Position numbers and translations under genes: made by a program. This document shows positions 27,912 to 36,493 of a stretch of DNA of 64,000 nt, one piece after another. The DNA comes from an uncultured Peptoniphilus sp. GTDB lineage: Bacteria > Bacillota > Clostridia > Tissierellales > Peptoniphilaceae. Position 1 is the stretch's first letter, and each line of letters opens with the position of its first letter. The DNA is taken from contig CABTWG010000002.1 of NCBI GenBank assembly GCA_902488455.1, positions 1 to 64,000 of the forward strand, read 5' to 3'. Below the pieces are notes generated by a model, which saw only the letters and a list, made by a program, of their open reading frames with translations, was not told where the DNA came from and searched no databases.

Positions 27912-28591
27912 TTCTTCTCCTCTTTCAAAAATACCTTAGAAATTATCGCCGATATTATTACCAATGAAATTAAAAATAGTATCGAATATATAAATTCTTT
28001 TGATTTAGGATTTAAGACTGCTTCTCCAAAATAGTTAAATACCAGTACCCCTGGCACTACTCCTGCAAAGGTGGTGAGAAGATAGTAAAAAAAGTTTATC
28101 TCAGTAATTCCAGATATATAGTTCACCACATTGTAGCTAAATATTGGGCTAAGTCTTATTATAAATAATACCAAGGAAAGCACCTTTTGGTTATCACTAT
28201 AAATGGCTGAAGATAGCTTCTCGCTCATGTGATTATCGACGAAATTTCTCACAAAATCCTTTAAGAGAAATCTTCCCATGTAGTACATAATTGGAGTGTT
28301 TAAAACTACCCCTATCATCGTGTACAAAGATCCTTTCCAAATTCCAAATAGCGCTCCTCCCACAAGGACGATTATAACCACCGGAAAGAAGAAGATTGGA
28401 AGTATGGTAAATATCAATATATAGAATATCGCCGCCATATTTTCATGGGAATCTACAAATAATTTTATATCTTCAAAAGAGAATTTTCTAACTATAAAGA
28501 TAGATATAAGTGCAATCAATATCATTATCCCAATCTTGATTGCATTCATACTCCTATCATTGAATCTTATTTTGTTCTGTTTGTTTGTCAT
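27908..28591 (-). CDS. TVP38/TMEM64 family membrane protein (second copy)
   Basis: The 227-residue protein is a polytopic membrane protein of the DedA/VTT superfamily. The VTT core includes GGALFGIWKGSLYTMIGVVLN, a reentrant-like GRFLLKDFVRN segment and RLSPIFSYNVVNYISGIT. The overall pattern matches YdjX/YdjZ of E. coli. Members are proposed to act in lipid or small-molecule movement across the membrane, but the function is not proven. It overlaps the upstream paralog by 35 bases. Confidence 0.9.
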   Translation of the reverse strand: MTNKQNKIRFNDRSMNAIKIGIMILIALISIFIVRKFSFEDIKLFVDSHENMAAIFYILIFTILPIFFFPVVIIVLVGGALFGIWKGSLYTMIGVVLNTPIMYYMGRFLLKDFVRNFVDNHMSEKLSSAIYSDNQKVLSLVLFIIRLSPIFSYNVVNYISGITEINFFYYLLTTFAGVVPGVLVFNYFGEAVLNPKSKEFIYSILFLISLVIISAIISKVFLKEEKK

Positions 28592-29258
28592 TGTAGATTT
28601 TTCTAGCTACGTAGATGATTATTGAAGCCGCAAATAGGATCAAAAGTCCTACCATTAACTTTTGTGCTCCTCCTGTTAAACTTCCTCCTGCGTAGGAATA
28701 AATTATAGTTGCTGGTAGTTGTCCTAGACCTGTAGCAAGGAAGAATGGCCAGAAGTCCATGGAAGTTAGTCCTGCTGCGTATGATACTGCGTCAAATGGT
28801 ATAAATGGAAGAAGTCTTGCCACCATGATTGCATATTTACCATATTTTTTGAAGAATTCTTCTATCGCTACCAGTACTCCTTCTGATGCAAATTTCTTAA
28901 CTACGTCTCTTCCTAGAATTCTTGCAATAAAGAAGCAAACTGCTGCACCAACCATTGAACTGGTCCAAGATAGTAGCGCTCCCTTAGCCCATCCCCAAAT
29001 CATTGCATTGGCTAGGGTTATGAAGAATGCTGGTATAGGTGAAATGAGTGCTTGAAGTATCATTAGTAGGAATGAAACCATAACCGCATATACTCCAAAT
29101 CCTCTTATATATTCTGCAACGCCGTTGATATCTACTTTGGTGAGTACTCTTATAGATTCATTTACTTCTCTATTTACAGATGGTACGAAGAAATAAACTG
29201 CAAAGAATATTCCAATTATAATTAGAAGTATCAACCTATTTCTGTTTTCTTTTTTCAT
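28557..29258 (-). CDS. TVP38/TMEM64 family membrane protein (first copy)
   Basis: The 233-residue protein has an N-terminal helix (about 9-27) and the VTT core with PIPAFFITLANAMIWGWAKG, FFIARILGRDVVKKF and RLLPFIPFDAVSYAAGLTSM. It shares the fold with the next gene product but only modest identity, so the pair is an old duplication, as with ydjX and ydjZ. It overlaps the DUF2064 fusion gene by 4 bases. Confidence 0.92.
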   Translation of the reverse strand: MKKENRNRLILLIIIGIFFAVYFFVPSVNREVNESIRVLTKVDINGVAEYIRGFGVYAVMVSFLLMILQALISPIPAFFITLANAMIWGWAKGALLSWTSSMVGAAVCFFIARILGRDVVKKFASEGVLVAIEEFFKKYGKYAIMVARLLPFIPFDAVSYAAGLTSMDFWPFFLATGLGQLPATIIYSYAGGSLTGGAQKLMVGLLILFAASIIIYVARKIYNDKQTEQNKIQ

Positions 29259-30700
29259 AAATCCTCCTTATAAAGTTTCTTTAACATATCTAAAAAATCT
29301 ACTGAGAGATATTCCTTTATCTTTTTCTCTGTATCGAGATTTTTAATCGCTCTATCCTTACTATATTCAACCAGAGCCATTGAACACCATGTAACTCCTC
29401 TTAGAGAATTGTACATCAAGTATTTGTAGAATTTTCTTCTGTCAACTGGTCTGTATCTTTCGTATTCATCTAGGAAATCTAGCATCTCCTCTTCAGTTAA
29501 GATGGTGTCCGTCTTCCAATAGGTTGTGGTAGGCACCAAGAAGTGGGCTAAATCCTGTTCCGCTTCACCGATTATAGGTTTTTCCCAGTCGATAACAATA
29601 TTTTTGTCTCCAATTATAAAATTGTGATTATTTAGCTCCGTATTTATAATTGAAGGGTTTGAAATCTCCTCATCCATATTGGAAGTTTCAAGAATTCTAA
29701 ATAATTCGTCGATTCTCTTCTCGATTTCTTCGTCTTTTTGGTCGAACTCTTTGTAATGGGCATACATGGAGATAAATTCATCGTGCATCGCCTTAAATGG
29801 TCTACTTGCCACTATTAGATTCGCCCCTTCTATATCCAAATTATGGATAGTAGACAAGAGTTTTGCCGCAGTTTTAAGATCTCTTTTATAGTCGAGGGGT
29901 CTGCCCTCATAATATTTCATAATTAAATACGGTTTTTTAAGCCAAAAAGAATCTTCCACATAGGAAATCGGCTCTGGAGTAACCCCAGATTTTTCTAAGA
30001 ATTTAAGAGCATCGTACTCATACTTAAGCTGGCGAGATCCAAGGTTCATTTGGGAACCGAGATTCACCCTTATGACTCTGTTCTTTGATAGAAAGTTTAG
30101 ATTGTACTCCCCTTGACCTAGAAGTTTTAGTTCATTGTCTCCTATTTCAAGTCTAACGAGGTCGATATACTCGTCTATATCTAGGATTTTTTCCGTAACA
30201 TAGTAACTAAGACCTAGAGTCGCAATCTTTTTGATTGTGTTATTTAAAACTTCGCTATTTGAATAGGCTATATCTGAAAAGATATCGTAGTATTTTCTCA
30301 TGCCAACTAGGCCGTATCCACCGTCATAGGTTGGAACTAGCACCACATCATATTCATTTAATTTATCAAGGCAAAATTTTATCATCTTAGAATCAAGACC
30401 AATTAGGTCAGAGCCCAAGAGCACAGCCTTGTCTCTATTTTCAAGTTCAGATTTTAATGCATTTGCCATCTTTTCTCCGAGGTCTTTACCACTCTGTGGA
30501 ATTCGGTACCTCTTATCTATATCATCTGGAATTTTGCCACTGAAATATATCTTATAATCTGAGCCTGTGTTTTTAATTTCTTGGTACTGATTTTCTATTA
30601 ATTTATCTGAAATGCTTAAGATCTCTTCGTCATTTAAATATGGAGATAGCCTGGTCTTCGTTTGCCCAAGTTCTGGTGTTCTTGTAAAAAATATTATCAT
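29255..30700 (-). CDS. DUF2064 (TIGR04282-type) transferase fused to an aminoglycoside-phosphotransferase-like domain
   Basis: The 481-residue protein has two parts. Residues 1-195 form a DUF2064 nucleotidyl/glycosyltransferase-like domain with FFTRTPELGQTKTRL, LGSDLIGL and VLVPTYDGGYGLVGM. Residues 205-470 resemble an APH/choline-kinase fold, with the lid segment LGQGEYNLNFL, an ATP-site YLIMKYYEGRPL, and the metal site VIDWEKP. At the position of the usual catalytic HxDxxxxN loop the sequence is INTELNNHN, so His and Asp are replaced by Asn and Glu. The kinase half may be altered or inactive. DUF2064 proteins are frequent partners of the GT2 family seen downstream. Confidence 0.85.
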   Translation of the reverse strand: MIIFFTRTPELGQTKTRLSPYLNDEEILSISDKLIENQYQEIKNTGSDYKIYFSGKIPDDIDKRYRIPQSGKDLGEKMANALKSELENRDKAVLLGSDLIGLDSKMIKFCLDKLNEYDVVLVPTYDGGYGLVGMRKYYDIFSDIAYSNSEVLNNTIKKIATLGLSYYVTEKILDIDEYIDLVRLEIGDNELKLLGQGEYNLNFLSKNRVIRVNLGSQMNLGSRQLKYEYDALKFLEKSGVTPEPISYVEDSFWLKKPYLIMKYYEGRPLDYKRDLKTAAKLLSTIHNLDIEGANLIVASRPFKAMHDEFISMYAHYKEFDQKDEEIEKRIDELFRILETSNMDEEISNPSIINTELNNHNFIIGDKNIVIDWEKPIIGEAEQDLAHFLVPTTTYWKTDTILTEEEMLDFLDEYERYRPVDRRKFYKYLMYNSLRGVTWCSMALVEYSKDRAIKNLDTEKKIKEYLSVDFLDMLKKLYKEDL

Positions 30701-30704
30701 AATA

Positions 30705-30740
30705 CAAAAAAAATGGCTTCGGAGTTACCCCCAAAGCCAA
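30705..30740 (-). terminator. Terminator after the rhodanese lipoprotein gene
   Basis: An imperfect stem pairs TGGCTTTGG with CCGAAGCCA around an 8-base loop and is followed by eight T on the minus strand. It lies between the rhodanese gene and the DUF2064 fusion, so the lipoprotein gene may be expressed mostly on its own, with the cluster below having partial read-through or its own promoter. Confidence 0.8.
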
Positions 30741-30748
30741 TTAATTAA

Positions 30749-31495
30749 TTATTTTACCAATTCGTATCCGTCGTATTCTTTTGTTCCGTCGTACGCATTG
30801 TAAACTTCATGTCCTTCTTTAGCTAATTCGTCAGCTACTGCCCATGATCTATTGCCTGAATAGCAGTAGGTTAAGAATGGTTTGTCAGTTGGGAAGCTCT
30901 TAATATCATCCATGTAAGTGTCAGCAGTTGTGTGAAGTGCGCCTTCAATGTGTCCTTCGTTGTAATCTTTTTCATCTCTTACGTCAATGATAGTGTAGTT
31001 TCCTGATTTAGCCATTTCATTGAACTTAGGTCCAAGAACTGTAGCAGCCTTAGTCATAGTTGTGTAAGTGAAGTCTTTTACGCCTTGAGCGTTAGCAACT
31101 TTTGTAAATCCATTGTCAACTAGGATTTGAGCAGCTTCTGATGATTTTTTACCAGTGTTGCAAACAGTTACAACGTCTTTGTCCTTGTAAGATTCGATTT
31201 CAGCAAGTCTGTCATTTAGTTCATCAACTGGAATGTTGATAGCGTGTTTAACGTGACCTTCATTGTATTGTTCAGCTGGTCTAACGTCGATAACTAGGTA
31301 TTTTTCTTTTTCCTTGTTGTCTTCTTGAATCTTGTCTAGTTCTTCTCCTGTCATTTCAGAATAAGCAACTTGTGTTTCTGTAGCAGTTCCTGCATTAGTT
31401 TTGTTTTCTGCTTGGTTAGCTGGTTTATCATTTGAACATCCAACTAAAAGAGCTAGAGCTAATGCTACAACTGAAAATAATTTTATATTTTTCAA
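30749..31495 (-). CDS. Surface lipoprotein with two rhodanese domains (TTG start)
   Basis: The mature protein is predicted to be tethered outside the cell: a lipoprotein signal ends in LALLVGC (Cys20 from the TTG start). Two rhodanese domains follow, about residues 55-150 and 155-248, each with an active-site cysteine in a six-residue loop, CNTGKKS and CYSGNRS. Rhodaneses carry sulfur as a persulfide. An AAGGAGG site 5 bases before TTG (31493-31495) sets the start; the longer frame above it has no lipoprotein signal at its beginning. It resembles YnjE (an exported multi-rhodanese protein) by context and design, though it has two domains and is lipid-anchored. Confidence 0.9.
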   Translation of the reverse strand: MKNIKLFSVVALALALLVGCSNDKPANQAENKTNAGTATETQVAYSEMTGEELDKIQEDNKEKEKYLVIDVRPAEQYNEGHVKHAINIPVDELNDRLAEIESYKDKDVVTVCNTGKKSSEAAQILVDNGFTKVANAQGVKDFTYTTMTKAATVLGPKFNEMAKSGNYTIIDVRDEKDYNEGHIEGALHTTADTYMDDIKSFPTDKPFLTYCYSGNRSWAVADELAKEGHEVYNAYDGTKEYDGYELVK

Positions 31496-31706
31496 AATAT
31501 CCTCCTTATTATAAATGCGAAAATTTTTTATGAAATAAAAAGCATTTATATTCTCACTACAAATTAGTTTAACATTAAATACTGCCACTTGCAACAACTT
31601 ATTATGAAAATTTGGTTAAATTTATCTCACGCGTTTTTCTTTTCAATCGATGAAATTGATAATTTATTCTAATGTTTTTATATACCTTAAATAGATATTA
31701 TCTTTA

Positions 31707-31731
31707 TAAAAAAAACGACATCTCTGTCGTT
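31707..31731 (-). terminator. Terminator of dnaX-ybaB-recR
   Basis: The stem ACGACA / TGTCGT has a 4-base loop and is followed by eight T on the minus strand, 22 bases after the recR stop. Confidence 0.88.
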
Positions 31732-31752
31732 TAATTGTATAAATTTTAAATT

Positions 31753-32343
31753 TTAATAATTCACCCGGTTTTTAAGAGCCGTTCCTATGGTTAGTTCATC
31801 ATAATATTCGAGATTTCCTCCCACAGGGATTCCATGGGCGATTCTAGTCATAAGAACTCCGGTGTCTCTTAAGGCTTCTTGAATATACATTGCAGTGGTG
31901 TCGCCGTCGGTGGTTGGGTTGGTTGCTATTATAACTTCTTTTATGCCACCTTCATTTACTCTTCTAACCAGCGAATCAAATCTTAGATCGCTTGGAAATA
32001 TTCCACTTGTAGGTCTAACGGTTCCATGAAGCACATGGTAGAGACCGTTGTAACTATTGGTCTTTTCCATAGATGCCACATCCCTTGGGCTTTCCACTAC
32101 ACAGATGGTAGTCTTGTCCCTAGTGTCATCGGTGCAGATTTCACAAGGATCATCATCGGTATAGTTGTGACAGATGGAACACTCCTCTATATTTTCTGCA
32201 GCATCGACAATTGCCTCTGCCAAGCTATGTGCCTCGTTCTTATCCTGTTCAAGGATGTAGTAGAGGATTCTCTCTGCAGATTTTTCCCCTATTCCAGGTA
32301 GTTTTGTAAGTTCATATATTAAGTTTTCTAATGGTCTGCTCAT
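31753..32343 (-). CDS. recR: Recombination protein RecR
   Basis: RecR forms a clamp-like ring and with RecO helps RecA loading at gaps. The 196-residue protein has the helix-hairpin-helix start (LTKLPGIGEKSAERI), a four-cysteine zinc site (CSICHNYTDDDPCEIC) and a TOPRIM domain (CVVESPRDVASME). It follows ybaB by one base in the standard dnaX-ybaB-recR order. Confidence 0.98.
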   Translation of the reverse strand: MSRPLENLIYELTKLPGIGEKSAERILYYILEQDKNEAHSLAEAIVDAAENIEECSICHNYTDDDPCEICTDDTRDKTTICVVESPRDVASMEKTNSYNGLYHVLHGTVRPTSGIFPSDLRFDSLVRRVNEGGIKEVIIATNPTTDGDTTAMYIQEALRDTGVLMTRIAHGIPVGGNLEYYDELTIGTALKNRVNY

Positions 32344-32344
32344 C

Positions 32345-32677
32345 TTATAGTCCAGGGATATTAAGTCCGCCAGTTAGCTTGCCCATCTTTTGGTTTGCAA
32401 CGCTGTCTGCTTCTTCCATAGCATTATTGACAGCAGTTAGCACTAGATCTTCAAGCATGTCCACATCTTCTGGGTCAACTACTGCTTCGTCGATCTTTAT
32501 TCTAATTAGTTCCTTTTTGCCGTTTACGGTGGCTTCCACTGCACCACCGCCAGAAGTGCCAGTTACCTCTTGGTTCTTTAGATCTTCTTCTAAGTTTTCC
32601 ATTTGCTTTTGAAGCTTTTGCATTTGCTTCATCATATTGTTCATATTTCCCCCGCCTGGGAATCCTCCAAATTTCAT
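32345..32677 (-). CDS. Nucleoid-associated protein YbaB/EbfC
   Basis: The 110-residue protein is a small dimeric DNA-binding protein. The N-terminal Gly/Met-rich stretch ([17 protein letters not shown]) leads into a coiled coil, then the beta-strand region [18 protein letters not shown] and the helix [14 protein letters not shown]. It lies between dnaX and recR as in most bacteria. Confidence 0.95.
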   Translation of the reverse strand: MKFGGFPGGGNMNNMMKQMQKLQKQMENLEEDLKNQEVTGTSGGGAVEATVNGKKELIRIKIDEAVVDPEDVDMLEDLVLTAVNNAMEEADSVANQKMGKLTGGLNIPGL

Positions 32678-32690
32678 AATATCTTCCTTT

Positions 32691-34499
32691 CTATTTTATT
32701 GAATCTTCTCCAAATAAATTTTCAATTCGATTCTTTATTGAATCGATATCACTATTTGATTTTACCACAAATTTAACCGAAATATTATCATTAGTCAATT
32801 CTTTTAAGACAGACTCTATTTTTTCTATGGTTTCACTGTTGTTTAAAGTTTGATAGAAGCTTCTTCCCTGCTCTTCAAATGCGATGGTTGCAATATTATC
32901 TTCAAAAGAATCGAGTCTACCCATGACAAGCATGCCAGAGATGATCCTTTCAGATCTCTCCTTTAAAATCTGAATTGCACGGTTGAAGATCCCTTGTAGT
33001 TCACTTTCTGTATAATCTATTTCTTGATTATCTTGATTTTCTTCTATTTCTTCTGTATTTTCTACTTCTTCAGTTAAATTCTCGTCTGTGTAAGTTCCTT
33101 GAGCTTCAACCTCAATTTCAGTTTCATGAGTAAATTCTTCTACTGCGCCGTCAGCGTTGTCAGCTCCATTATTAGCTTTATAATCCTCTTTTGAAACTTC
33201 ATTAGATATATTTTCAGATGCATCTGGATGAGTAGGTTCAGAAGCTTTGTCTTTAGAAGGCTTTATATCATCTTTAGAGTTAATTTTAGAAATTTCCTTA
33301 TTATCTGATTTCTTATCTATTTTGAAGTCAAAATATTCCCTCTTAGGTGGCTTTAAATCCTTGAAATTTCCAGAACTTAGCATTCTCTCAATATTTTCAA
33401 CCCTATTTAAAATATCGTCCTGTCTATATGAAACTACCTCAAGAAGGGCAGCTTCAAGCATGGTTCTCTTGTTGGTAATATAGCGTGATCTCGCCTTAGT
33501 TTCACTCAAAATTTTTATGATATTTAAAATTTCTGAGTTGGAAAAAGCCTGTGCGATTGCAGTATATCTATCCATGTCCTTGACCCTTATTATCTTTCTT
33601 GGGTCATTTAGATTTTTCGCAATCAAAATATTTCTAAAAAAAGACACGATACCGTCGATTAAAACCATCATATCCTTGCCATCATCGGCTAAGTTTGCAA
33701 CGGACATGATGATGCTTGACGCATCTGAATTTAAAATCGAAGTCGCAAGTTCAAATAGGGTATCCTCAGTCGTAACACCTAAAACCTCGATGATTCTATC
33801 ATAGCTAATTTGCTTGTCATTTACAGCAACGACCCTATCTAAAAGAGAAACAGCATCCCTCATTGAACCGTCAGCCATCTGTGCGATAAGATCGATTCCG
33901 GCTTCATCGATGGATCTTCCTTCCTTTGAAATAATTTCAGAAATATTTTTAGAAATCGTATCTACAGAAATCCTTTTAAAAGAATATCTCTGAGTCCTGG
34001 AAAGAATCGTCTGTGGCACTCTTTCGATCTCCGTCGTCGCCAATATAAAGATTAGATGCTTCGGAGGTTCTTCCAATATTTTTAGAAGAGCATTGAATGC
34101 TCCCTTTGAAAGCATGTGAACCTCGTCAATGATGTAGACCTTGTACTTCGAAGTGCTAGGCGGATAGAACGCCTTTTCGCGAAGATCTCTTATGTCATCG
34201 ACGCCATTGTTAGAAGCAGCGTCCATCTCTACCACGTCGAGATTCGTTCCACGAAGGATTGATTTGCAAGTCTCGCACTCGTTGCAAGGATTGCCATCTA
34301 TTGGATGCTCACAGTTTACAGCTCTCGCCAATATCTTCGCAGTGGAAGTCTTACCTGTCCCTCTCGTGCCAGAAAAAATATAGGCATGGGAAACAGTGGA
34401 GTTTTTCACTTGATATTTAATTGAATTTATAACCTGGTCTTGACCGACGATCTCGTCAAAAGTCTTTGACCTGTATTTTCTATATAATGCTTGATACAT
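32691..34499 (-). CDS. dnaX: DNA polymerase III subunits gamma/tau (DnaX)
   Basis: DnaX is the clamp-loader motor and organises the replisome. The 602-residue protein has Walker [13 protein letters not shown], a zinc site (CEHP...CNECETC), DEVHMLS and the sensor region [18 protein letters not shown]. Domain III ends about residue 370. An acidic, low-complexity linker rich in Glu, Asp, Asn and Ser fills about 385-490, before a C-terminal tau-like domain (about 495-602). No obvious A-rich slippage site for a short gamma form was noticed. Confidence 0.97.
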   Translation of the reverse strand: MYQALYRKYRSKTFDEIVGQDQVINSIKYQVKNSTVSHAYIFSGTRGTGKTSTAKILARAVNCEHPIDGNPCNECETCKSILRGTNLDVVEMDAASNNGVDDIRDLREKAFYPPSTSKYKVYIIDEVHMLSKGAFNALLKILEEPPKHLIFILATTEIERVPQTILSRTQRYSFKRISVDTISKNISEIISKEGRSIDEAGIDLIAQMADGSMRDAVSLLDRVVAVNDKQISYDRIIEVLGVTTEDTLFELATSILNSDASSIIMSVANLADDGKDMMVLIDGIVSFFRNILIAKNLNDPRKIIRVKDMDRYTAIAQAFSNSEILNIIKILSETKARSRYITNKRTMLEAALLEVVSYRQDDILNRVENIERMLSSGNFKDLKPPKREYFDFKIDKKSDNKEISKINSKDDIKPSKDKASEPTHPDASENISNEVSKEDYKANNGADNADGAVEEFTHETEIEVEAQGTYTDENLTEEVENTEEIEENQDNQEIDYTESELQGIFNRAIQILKERSERIISGMLVMGRLDSFEDNIATIAFEEQGRSFYQTLNNSETIEKIESVLKELTNDNISVKFVVKSNSDIDSIKNRIENLFGEDSIK

Positions 34500-34514
34500 A
34501 ATTCACCTAAATCT

Positions 34515-34520
34515 ATTATA
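34515..34520 (-). promoter_or_regulatory. dnaX: Probable dnaX promoter (extended -10)
   Basis: The minus strand reads TGTTATAAT, a full consensus extended -10, about 15 bases before the dnaX ATG. The -35 is weak, which an extended -10 tolerates. The leader would be very short. Confidence 0.6.
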
Positions 34521-34730
34521 ACATAGGACAATGAATGAAAAATAAAATAAATTTAGATGGGCGTTTAATGCTTAGCTCATTGAATAGATTTTTTTAAGAT
34601 GAGTTGTGGGTTAATAAGTTTGTTTATAACAATGTTCAAGCTTATAATATAATCAAACTAAGCGATGTGACTATATGAATAAGATTTTTTTTGAGAGAGT
34701 GTTTTGTTCTTACATTGATAATTGTTATCA

Positions 34731-34925
34731 CGCTTTACGTATAGAATAAGTTTACTGATTATTTTTACACGCTCTACGTATAGCATAAGTTTACTGATTG
34801 TTTTTACATGCTTCACGTATAGCATGAACTTAATTAAAATTTTACACGCTCTACGTATAGCATAAGTTTACTGATTTTCTTTTGCACGCTCTACAGATAG
34901 CATGAGTTTATTTAATTTTTATAAA
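34731..34925. repeat. Five tandem ~39-bp direct repeats with a dyad core
   Basis: Copies start at 34731, 34770, 34809, 34847 and 34887 (periods 39, 39, 38 and 40). The shared core reads CGCTCTACGTATAGCATAAG or close variants; TTTACTGATT follows in three copies. Inside the core, GCTnTACGTAnAGC is an imperfect dyad around the palindrome TACGTA. Copies diverge most at their right ends. There are no unique spacers, so this is not a CRISPR array. A protein-binding array or neutral tandem expansion are both possible. Confidence 0.8.
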
Positions 34926-35003
34926 CAAGGTGAACGCCCTTGACTTCGCTCGAAAAGACTCGCCCGGAAGTATCTTGATAACATTTATTATTTCTCCCAC
35001 CAA

Positions 35004-35031
35004 AAAAGGAGCCTTGTAGCTCCTTTTAATT
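35004..35031. terminator. Terminator of the HAD phosphatase gene
   Basis: A perfect stem, AAAAGGAGC / GCTCCTTTT (35004-35027), has a 6-base loop and T-rich sequence on both sides; it is placed right after the stop of the minus-strand gene. Confidence 0.82.
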
Positions 35032-35032
35032 T

Positions 35033-35830
35033 TTATTCAGATTTATTTAAAATAAATTTTTCTATTGCTTCGTTAAAACCTTCTGATCTTTCGTTTTCAC
35101 ACACGTAATCAGCAATTTTCTTTAATGATTCTACTGAGTTTGCTACTGCTACGGCAAGTCCTGCTTCTTGAAGTAGCTGTATATCATTTGTATTATCTCC
35201 AAGCGCCATCACTTCTTCCTTTGGTACTTCTAAGTACTTCGCCAATGCTTTTAGCGCTACTCCCTTATTCGTCCCTATATCCATCACTTCGATTAAATGA
35301 GCCTCTGATTTTGCAAAAAATGCTCTAGCTTTAAATATTTCTTCTAGTTCTTCTTGGATCTTAGCAGCTTTTTTTGGATCTGCTGCTATCAAAAGCTTAG
35401 GAGTTCTTATTTCTGCCAGTTTTTCTACGCTTCCCGTCTCTCTATAGCTTGCATATTTTAAATCTGGATCTGGATGGGCTTTTAGATTTAATTTTGAAAC
35501 TACTATCTCTCCTTGGTCGTACACTTGAAGATAGAGATTGTTTTTTATTACATATTCTACAATCTCTCTTTGTACATCTTCTGGCACATAAGAAGAATAT
35601 ATCGTTTTGCCATTTATATCTGTTATTTCTGCTCCATTGTAGCATATCATTGGCGCTTCTGACTTTAGCTCATCTGCTATTGCTTTTGCCGATGCGAAGC
35701 TTCTGCCAGTTGCAACTGAAATGCTCACCTTTTTATTTAATTTTTCTACTAGTTTCTTTGTGCTTTCTTCTACTTCTCCGTTTTTATTTAAAAGTGTGTT
35801 ATCTAAGTCTGTAACTATTAATTTATACAT
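35033..35830 (-). CDS. Cof-type HAD-IIB phosphatase
   Basis: The 265-residue protein has the HAD nucleophile motif VTDLDNTLL, the SVATGRSFASA motif, a large cap domain (about 80-185) and the final acidic motif ALGDNTNDIQLLQEAG. Family members dephosphorylate small phosphorylated metabolites such as sugar phosphates and cofactors, usually with broad range. The substrate is not readable from sequence. A membrane-protein gene precedes it by 16 bases. Confidence 0.92.
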   Translation of the reverse strand: MYKLIVTDLDNTLLNKNGEVEESTKKLVEKLNKKVSISVATGRSFASAKAIADELKSEAPMICYNGAEITDINGKTIYSSYVPEDVQREIVEYVIKNNLYLQVYDQGEIVVSKLNLKAHPDPDLKYASYRETGSVEKLAEIRTPKLLIAADPKKAAKIQEELEEIFKARAFFAKSEAHLIEVMDIGTNKGVALKALAKYLEVPKEEVMALGDNTNDIQLLQEAGLAVAVANSVESLKKIADYVCENERSEGFNEAIEKFILNKSE

Positions 35831-35846
35831 TTGATGTCCTTTATCG

Positions 35847-36386
35847 TTAAATTAAAAAATAAATTATGGTTGCAAAAATTATAGCCATAATTAATGATTG
35901 AAATATTATAAATAATGTAGATGTCTTTTTAACTCTTGTCCATAATTTTTCGCTTTTTCCTTTTTTCTTATCATTTGTTTGTATATTTATATCATAAAAT
36001 GGAAAGTTTTCCTTAAGTGTCATGCATAGTTTTCCTTCGCAATCTACGCAACCTTCATCATAGTTGAATAAGTGCTTTCTCAAAAGTTCGTAATCTCTTT
36101 TGGCATTTTCTCTGTGTTGGCAAAAGGCTCTATTCCATTTTAGGATTAGAACGAGTACTAGTGCTCCCAAAATCAATAGTCCTATTAATATAAATATGCT
36201 TATTAATCTTTCTTCTAACCCAAATATAAATGCATATGCTCCTGCTACTAATGCCATATAGATGCTTGTAAATGACAGCCTTTCATTCTCTACATGACGA
36301 AGATGCTCTAAGTTTTGTTCCATGCAGGTCTGTATAAAAGATATCTGCGCCTCTCTTATAGCTGTGTTGTCTGTTGAATTTTCCAT
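35847..36386 (-). CDS. Unrecognised two-helix membrane protein
   Basis: I do not recognise the family. The 179-residue protein has a polar N-terminal helix (about 1-40) with FIQTCMEQNLEHLRHVENER, two closely spaced membrane helices (about 45-57 and 62-82), a cytoplasmic stretch with a cysteine pair region (CVDCEGKLCMTL, possibly metal-binding) and a C-terminal helix (about 157-178). Similar small RipA-like or SLATT-like membrane proteins exist, but I cannot assign one. It probably shares a transcript with the HAD phosphatase gene. Confidence 0.75.
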   Translation of the reverse strand: MENSTDNTAIREAQISFIQTCMEQNLEHLRHVENERLSFTSIYMALVAGAYAFIFGLEERLISIFILIGLLILGALVLVLILKWNRAFCQHRENAKRDYELLRKHLFNYDEGCVDCEGKLCMTLKENFPFYDINIQTNDKKKGKSEKLWTRVKKTSTLFIIFQSLIMAIIFATIIYFLI

Positions 36387-36461
36387 TTTAAATACCCTTT
36401 CTATTTTCCTATGTATATTATATATGATAATTTTTTAAGTCTCTATATAATTTCCAAAATA

Positions 36462-36493
36462 GAAAAAGGAACTTAGTTATCCTCTAAGTTCCT
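36462..36493 (-). terminator. Terminator overlapping the stop of the coiled-coil gene
   Basis: A 10-bp stem, AGGAACTTAG / CTAAGTTCCT (36467-36493), begins inside the last codons of the coiled-coil gene and is followed by TTTTTCT on the minus strand. It closes the asp23-fakA-recG-rsmD-coaD stretch. Confidence 0.85.

Larger units (their letters stand above)
34500..35032. other. Gene-free spacer with promoter, tandem repeats and terminator
   Basis: I see no gene in these 533 bases. From left to right it holds the dnaX promoter, an AT-rich segment, five ~39-bp tandem repeats (34731-34925), a short GC-richer stretch (34931-34975, containing GACTTCGCTC and CTCGCCCGG) and the terminator facing the HAD phosphatase gene. 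Confidence 0.7.

Noticed and set aside
21696..31495. Classifying the cluster as a proven arsenosugar biosynthesis locus
   Set aside because: The key enzymes ArsM and ArsS are missing from the window, so only a family-level link is justified.
34731..34925. Possible CRISPR array
   Set aside because: The period is about 39 bases with drift of the same sequence between cores; there are no unique spacers and no cas genes nearby.
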